In this document: one piece after another, positions 1-3,883 of the stretch
Position numbering within the stretch: position 1 is the stretch's first letter
How the letters are laid out: each line of letters starts with the position of its first letter
Assembly: GCA_027484495.1 (NCBI GenBank)
Contig: JAIXSW010000222.1
Coordinates: 1 to 6,820, forward strand
Direction: 5' to 3'
Length of the DNA: 6,820 nt
DNA from: Gammaproteobacteria bacterium
GTDB lineage: Bacteria; Pseudomonadota; Gammaproteobacteria; Enterobacterales; Alteromonadaceae
Translations under genes and position numbers: made by a program
Notes under the pieces: model-generated
Databases searched by the model: none
Told to the model about the DNA's origin: nothing
Seen by the model: the letters and a program-made list of their open reading frames with translations, nothing else

Positions 1-1
1 A

Positions 2-3000
2 AATCAAAGGCATTCCATCAGTTTCACTGCACAGCAGAGCGGCGTTTATTATTTACGGGTTGATCGAAACGGCGCCGGCAGTTATCAACTCGACATGTCA
101 GGAGTGCGTGCAGATAGCGATGATGATGGCGATGGCTTAGCCAATTGTGCTGAATGGTTTCGCGGCTCGTCTATCGCAATGGCCGATACAAATCTGGATG
201 GTACTACAGATTATCAGCAAGCACTCAATGGGAGCCGGGGGCTGTATCAGGTCGAATGGTTAAGAACCGATGTGATGGCAGCCAGTACCGTGCTGGCCGC
301 CAAGCCTATCCCATATTTTGATCAGCCGTTCAGTATGCCCATGGATGGTTTTGACAAGTACCTGCGTTTTGACGTGGCCCAGGGAGAATCCGTGGCTCTG
401 GACATCAAGACATGGCGTGGGGAAGGGAGCAATCAGGTGACTTTGTATGGCCCTGGTACACCGCCGCGTTTTATCAGTAGTCTGGGTTATCTCGCGGACA
501 ACAGTAGTAAACAATTCGAGTTTACCGCGCGTTTGCCTGGCACTTATTACCTGAAATTTGATGCTGCATTTGGCCAGGCCGATATTGCCGTGTATCGCGG
601 TCTGACTAGTTCCCGACGCAGTCAGTATGCCTATCAACAGACAGCCTTGACCGCTGCACCGCTGGTCGATGGTGATCTCGCATTTTCCGGCGATGACACG
701 TTTTGGTATTTTATTGCCAAACCGGGCGACAGAGTCAGCCTGCAGCTCGCTCCGAAGCTTGCCGTTGGCAGTATGACTGTTTCATTGTACTCGCCCGATG
801 ACCGTCAACCGTTTCGCACCCTGACAGGGTTATCAAATCAAAGAAACAATAGTATTGAGTTTACTGCGCGTCATAGCGGGGTGTACTTGATGCAGGTGAG
901 CGGTGCTGCCGGTCGTCTGGGCTTGATTGCCAGTGGTTTGCAACCGGTGCAGGACACTGATGCTGATGGGTTGCCTGATGCGCTGGAATACCTGCGTGGG
1001 TTGGATCCAAGCCGGGCGGATTCGAACCGCAACGGTCAAAGCGATGCTGAGGACGTTAGCGCCGGTCGTCTGGGGCGCTATTCGCAGGAATGGAGTCTGG
1101 CAGATCTTGCCCCAGCGCTGAATCCGGCGGTCGCTAAGGTCATACCGTATTTTAATCAGCCGTTTAGCCTGACCTTTGCCGGCGGCGATGCTTATATCCG
1201 GTTGCCGCTGATTGCAGGCCAACCCGTCGCGCTCCGGGTATTGAATCAAACCAATGCGGGGTCTGTTGTGGCGACCGTGTTATGGCCTGATGGCAAAACC
1301 AGAGATACTTGGACCTCATCCCTCTCTGATGGCGATTCGCAAATACTCTCGGTGTTGCCGGGCGTTACAGGCGACTACTATGTGCGACTGAGTGGAGATG
1401 CAGGCCTGGTGACAGTGCAAGCTGAACAGGGCTTCAGTCATGCTGCTAAAGCCGGCGTTGTTGCTGATTTTGCCGGTAGCATTAATACAGCGCGCTACTA
1501 TCGTGACGGTGAATATCGTCGGAGCCAGGATGATCAGTTTTTCCGTTTTGCGATGCTTGAAGGCGATCAGATCAGCGTAGCCTTAACGCCATTACTGGAG
1601 CGTGGCAGCCTGAATCTGGAAATCTGGGGTGGGCCGCGCGATGATGAACGCCGGTTAGATTACACCTACAGCATCAGTGACGGTGAAACCGGCCAATTGG
1701 TCTTTAATGCTGCCCAGACCGGCGTCTATTACTTGAAAATCAAGGGGCAGTCCGGTCGCTATCTGCTAAACGCAACAGGGATAAGGGCTGACCTCGATCA
1801 AGATAACGATGGCCTGTCAGATAGCGTCGAGCTGGTGGCCGGCCTCAATCCGGAGCTTGCGGATACCAACGCTAACCAAGTCAGTGATTTGGTTGAAGGA
1901 CAACGAGGTCTGTTAGGAAGTCAGCTGGCTGAGTGGCTGCCCGCGGACTGGCAGCAAGCGACGAGCCGCAATGCAGCTGTTGCCGTGCCTTATTTCAATC
2001 GACCATTTACAGTACATTTAGGCACACAAACGCGCTTTCTCCGGCTTGACCTGAATGCTGGTGATATCATCACGCTGACCGGTTTGGTGCGCGCAGGCAA
2101 CAGGGGACTGTCGGCCAGTTTGTATCGTCCGGTCAATACCAACTCTTCGGCGACAGTTTTAAGAAGTCCGTTTGGCGTCGGCTCATTTGATGCTGAAGAT
2201 TTTACCGCTGTAGAGACCGGCACACATTATCTTGAGGTCCCTGCAGGCCCCGGCGTCTTTGACCTTGCTGTGTATCGCGGCTATCGACATCCTGGTATCA
2301 ATGATGAAAGCCGTCATTTTTACGGTACCCCAGCGACAGCACAAGTGCTGAGCCCAGGGAAACATCAGGTACTTGCTCCGCAGACTGTGTTCAGATTCAA
2401 TGCAGAAGCAGGACAAAAGCTCAGTTTCGCTATCACGCCAAGAACAAACCTGACAGCTTTTGATTTTAAAGTAACCACAGCGGCAGATTTGTCTTCGTCG
2501 TTGATTGATTTTCGCCGGATCAGCGATGGTGAGACAAAGGCGTTTAATTTGACGGCACCGGTGAGGGGTGAATATCTGGTATTCGTCAGAGCAGAGCAAG
2601 GCAGCTTCCACTTACAAACCGAAGGCGTGCAGATCCCGTCTTATCAAATCAGTTATCAGCTATTACCAGATCAGGCTGGTTTTATCAGTTGTAGCCAGAA
2701 TCCGGTCCAGCATGGCGGGACTAGTCTGTGTCAGGCGGAGGCAAAAACTGGTTTTCAATTTAGTCACTGGAGCGGCAGTTGCAGTGGCAGTCTTTGCGAA
2801 CTGGCTAATGTCAGGGCAGCTCGCGCGGTTCGCGCCCATTTTTCCCGGGTATACAGCATCACAGCAGCCAGTAATAACGTTGTTGGCGGGACTATTGAAG
2901 TGAGTACTAAAACCGGAATCGAAGGTAGTCGAGTGCAGTTTAAAGTAAAGGCGAATGCCGGATTTAGAGTATCGGCAATCGTTGGCGGCGACTGTCCGGC

Positions 3001-3139
3001 CGGGCAATGGCTGGATGAACATACTTATGAAACCGGCGCAGTCTCCGGCCATTGTGAAGTGAAGTTTTTATTTAACCCTGAATCAAAACGACGCGGATTA
3101 CCCTGGTGGGTTTTGATGACGCCTCAACCCGGCACATAA
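2..3139 (+). CDS. Giant modular surface/secreted protein, 3' part (Ca-loop + PPC-like repeats, InlB-like repeats, PWWV tail)
   Basis: The frame is open from base 2, so this is the last 1045 residues of a longer protein. The ATG at 95 is internal, because the 31 codons before it already encode the end of a PPC-like domain (SISFTAQQSGVYYLRV). Counting from that Met, three units begin at residues 7, 287 and 566. Each has a paired Asp-rich loop (DSDDDGDGL, DTDADGLPD, DLDQDNDGLSD, like thrombospondin type 3 Ca sites), then a PYF[DN][QR]PF motif, then two beta-sandwich segments with the PPC signature (aGd..s..l, then tGvYYlkv). Residues 849-994 form two InlB/Flg_new-type repeats (GFQFSHWSGSC). The protein ends RRGLPWWVLMTPQPGT. 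No catalytic domain is visible. Extracellular structural or adhesive role is inferred. The neighbouring genes converge on it and share its tail. The missing N-terminus could hold a signal peptide or a protease domain. Coding status is very secure; function is uncertain. Confidence 0.93.
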   Translation, partial: NQRHSISFTAQQSGVYYLRVDRNGAGSYQLDMSGVRADSDDDGDGLANCAEWFRGSSIAMADTNLDGTTDYQQALNGSRGLYQVEWLRTDVMAASTVLAAKPIPYFDQPFSMPMDGFDKYLRFDVAQGESVALDIKTWRGEGSNQVTLYGPGTPPRFISSLGYLADNSSKQFEFTARLPGTYYLKFDAAFGQADIAVYRGLTSSRRSQYAYQQTALTAAPLVDGDLAFSGDDTFWYFIAKPGDRVSLQLAPKLAVGSMTVSLYSPDDRQPFRTLTGLSNQRNNSIEFTARHSGVYLMQVSGAAGRLGLIASGLQPVQDTDADGLPDALEYLRGLDPSRADSNRNGQSDAEDVSAGRLGRYSQEWSLADLAPALNPAVAKVIPYFNQPFSLTFAGGDAYIRLPLIAGQPVALRVLNQTNAGSVVATVLWPDGKTRDTWTSSLSDGDSQILSVLPGVTGDYYVRLSGDAGLVTVQAEQGFSHAAKAGVVADFAGSINTARYYRDGEYRRSQDDQFFRFAMLEGDQISVALTPLLERGSLNLEIWGGPRDDERRLDYTYSISDGETGQLVFNAAQTGVYYLKIKGQSGRYLLNATGIRADLDQDNDGLSDSVELVAGLNPELADTNANQVSDLVEGQRGLLGSQLAEWLPADWQQATSRNAAVAVPYFNRPFTVHLGTQTRFLRLDLNAGDIITLTGLVRAGNRGLSASLYRPVNTNSSATVLRSPFGVGSFDAEDFTAVETGTHYLEVPAGPGVFDLAVYRGYRHPGINDESRHFYGTPATAQVLSPGKHQVLAPQTVFRFNAEAGQKLSFAITPRTNLTAFDFKVTTAADLSSSLIDFRRISDGETKAFNLTAPVRGEYLVFVRAEQGSFHLQTEGVQIPSYQISYQLLPDQAGFISCSQNPVQHGGTSLCQAEAKTGFQFSHWSGSCSGSLCELANVRAARAVRAHFSRVYSITAASNNVVGGTIEVSTKTGIEGSRVQFKVKANAGFRVSAIVGGDCPAGQWLDEHTYETGAVSGHCEVKFLFNPESKRRGLPWWVLMTPQPGT
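113..952 (+). repeat. Protein supra-repeat unit 1 (~280 residues)
   Basis: Residues 7-286 counted from the Met at 95. The unit opens with a double Asp loop, DSDDDGDGL then DTNLDGTTD, the best-preserved Ca-loop pair of the three. It is followed by a linker with VEWL, the motif PYFDQPFSMP (base 311), a first PPC-like domain ending in GTYYLKFDAAFGQADIAVYR, and a second one ending in SGVYLMQV...LIASGL. The repeat is visible at protein level; the DNA has diverged. Confidence 0.85.
953..1789 (+). repeat. Protein supra-repeat unit 2 (~280 residues)
   Basis: Residues 287-565 counted from the Met at 95. It repeats unit 1 in order: loop pair DTDADGLPD / DSNRNGQSD, then QEWSLADL, PYFNQPFSLT (base 1145), a PPC-like domain ending GDYYVRLSGDAG, and a second ending TGVYYLKIKGQSGRYLLNATG. 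In the second Ca loop two of the Asp positions are Asn, so its metal binding may be weaker. Confidence 0.85.
1790..2629 (+). repeat. Protein supra-repeat unit 3 (~280 residues)
   Basis: Residues 566-845 counted from the Met at 95. Loop pair DLDQDNDGLSD / DTNANQVSD, then AEWLPADW, PYFNRPFTVH (base 1988), a PPC-like domain ending TGTHYLEVPAGPGVFDLAVYR (split here only for description), and a second ending RGEYLVFVRAEQGSFHLQTEG. The second loop has lost both its central Asp and its Gly (N-A-N-Q), so the loops appear to decay toward the C-terminus. Confidence 0.83.
2639..3076 (+). other. Two InlB/Flg_new-type bacterial repeat domains in the plus-strand protein
   Basis: Residues 849-917 (from the Met at 95) show the family pattern: a strand near GFISC, then a glycine turn (HGGTSLC), then GFQFSHWSGSC and a closing strand RAVRAHFS. 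Residues 919-994 are a second, more divergent copy (VVGGTIEVST, NAGFRVSAIVGGDC, CEVKFLF). Cysteines fall in pairs (866/879, 896/901, 967/987), so disulfides in the exported protein are plausible. Domains of this kind are common in secreted bacterial proteins and are often stalk-like. Family assignment is by pattern recognition only. Confidence 0.68.
3089..3136 (+). other. C-terminal PWWV tail of the plus-strand protein
   Basis: The last 16 residues read KRRGLPWWVLMTPQPGT from the second basic residue onward; the PWW codons are at 3101-3109. The tail directly follows the last InlB-like repeat through a short basic linker (NPESKRR). The same motif ends the two minus-strand proteins at 3188-3235 and 3884-3931. 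The segment is too short for a membrane helix and has no terminal Arg/Lys cluster. Confidence 0.8.
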
Positions 3140-3166
3140 AAAAACCGCGCTATTGCAGCGCGGTTT
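3138..3166. terminator. Shared hairpin terminator between converging genes
   Basis: AAACCGCGC (3142-3150) pairs with GCGCGGTTT (3158-3166) around a 7-base loop whose ends can also pair. On the minus strand the hairpin is followed by seven Ts (complement of 3144-3138), a textbook intrinsic terminator for the 3188-3797 gene. On the plus strand only three Ts follow, so it is weaker for the large gene. The A-run starts inside that gene's TAA stop codon, leaving only 48 bases between the two stop codons. Confidence 0.88.
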
Positions 3167-3187
3167 AGTTGGCGAACTGTGCAATGA

Positions 3188-3797
3188 CTAGTTTACCGGC
3201 TTAGTGATCACCCACCAAGGCACCCCTGGTTTTGTTGCTGCGGGCGGTTTGATAAAAGTCCGCAACACAATAGACCTGGTACTGCCGTCGGATAAGGTCA
3301 CGAACACGTTGAATTCGATCCAGCCGGTAATATTCTTGGCTGGTACATATCGAATTTTGCCGTTGACCACACTGAGTGTGCCTTTGTCATTGTCACTGGT
3401 TTGACCAAAAGCGGCAGAACTGATGGTTTTGCCGGCCGGGATATTGGCTAACTCATATTGATTGTTTGCGGTGCTTGCGCAGACGATATAGTTCACCGAC
3501 GCTTGTGGATTCGCTGTTCAACCTGACCTACGCCACGAATAAATTGAAATACAACACTTTCAGCAAAATTGTCGAAATTGAGCGTCAGTAAACCGTTTCC
3601 ACTCAGCGTCCGGCGTAGATCCCATCTTCAGACCACAAATAGTAGCTGCCATAATAATCGGCTTCAGTGCCAGCAGCCGTCAGATGTTGTTCTGCCGTTG
3701 CTGCCGCCGGCGGCACTTGTTTTAGCGCTTCAACTGCATGCGTGCTTAACGTTGCAGCAAACATTGTGATGATTACGACAGAACTGAAAGGGCGCAT
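3188..3797 (-). pseudogene. Small secreted protein with PWWV tail, broken by two frameshifts
   Basis: It reads right to left from an ATG at 3797. A signal peptide is visible (MRPFSSVVIITMFAATLSTH, then AVEA). Frame one runs to YAG and would stop at 3605-3603. One missing base near 3610 restores TLSGNGLLTLNFDNF through GVGQVEQ. A second missing base near 3512 restores NPQASVNYIVCAS and continues to the stop at 3190-3188. Repaired, it is about 200 residues. The C-terminal half (GKIRYVPAKNITGW, then GVPWWVITKPVN) matches the end of the LRR protein encoded next door. The family of the N-terminal half is not recognised. Spacing upstream is 86 bases and includes the LRR gene's terminator; I see only a weak GGAA ribosome site and no convincing promoter. 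It may be a true pseudogene, or an intact gene with two sequencing or assembly errors, since both gaps fit loss of one A from a short A run on the coding strand. Confidence 0.8.
3191..3235 (-). other. C-terminal PWWV tail of the broken small protein
   Basis: The last residues are TKPGVPWWVITKPVN, after a Pro/Ala linker (KPPAA). Compared with the LRR protein tail, Leu is replaced by Val and LM by IT, while G-x-P-W-W-V and the final Lys-Pro are kept. The codons differ from the other two tails at several third positions. Confidence 0.78.
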
Positions 3798-3840
3798 TTT
3801 CTATTCCATCAGATGACGGTTGGTTCTACAGACTTAGCTA

Positions 3841-3873
3841 TAAAAAAATAAACCCCGTCAGACGGGGTTTATT
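3841..3873 (-). terminator. Intrinsic terminator after the LRR gene
   Basis: Reading the minus strand, AATAAACCCCG (3873-3863) pairs with CGGGGTTTATT (3857-3847) around loop TCTGA, and the hairpin runs into seven Ts (complement of 3848-3842). It starts 11 bases after the LRR gene's stop codon. It suggests that the downstream small gene is not simply co-transcribed, although its own promoter would have to overlap this hairpin. Confidence 0.9.
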
Positions 3874-3883
3874 TATTAAAGGA

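Noticed and set aside
95..97. ATG as start of the plus-strand gene
   Set aside because: The same frame is open back to base 2 and encodes the end of a PPC-like domain matching the internal repeats, so the true start lies outside the window.
260..1249. Antisense open frames under the plus-strand gene
   Set aside because: They overlap a clearly repetitive, domain-bearing coding frame, show no recognisable domains, and are explained as shadow frames. The same applies to those at 1990-3052.
3089..3136. Tail as an LPXTG sortase, PEP-CTERM or GlyGly-CTERM signal
   Set aside because: There is no Thr-Gly cleavage motif, no 15-20 residue hydrophobic helix and no terminal basic cluster.
3505..3615. 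Programmed ribosomal frameshifting in the small gene
   Set aside because: Two shifts would be needed, and neither site (GCCGGACG, CAGCGAAT) has a slippery heptamer or obvious stimulatory hairpin; mutation or sequencing error is simpler.
3204..3769. Plus-strand open frames of about 66 codons opposite the small gene
   Set aside because: The opposite strand carries a signal peptide, a domain shared with the LRR protein, and the tail; the plus frames have no ribosome site or recognisable features.
3797..3865. Promoter for the small gene overlapping the LRR terminator (TATAGC at 3842-3837)
   Set aside because: No acceptable -35 box at 15-18 base spacing; the TATA-like hexamer lies at the end of a T-run and is expected by chance.
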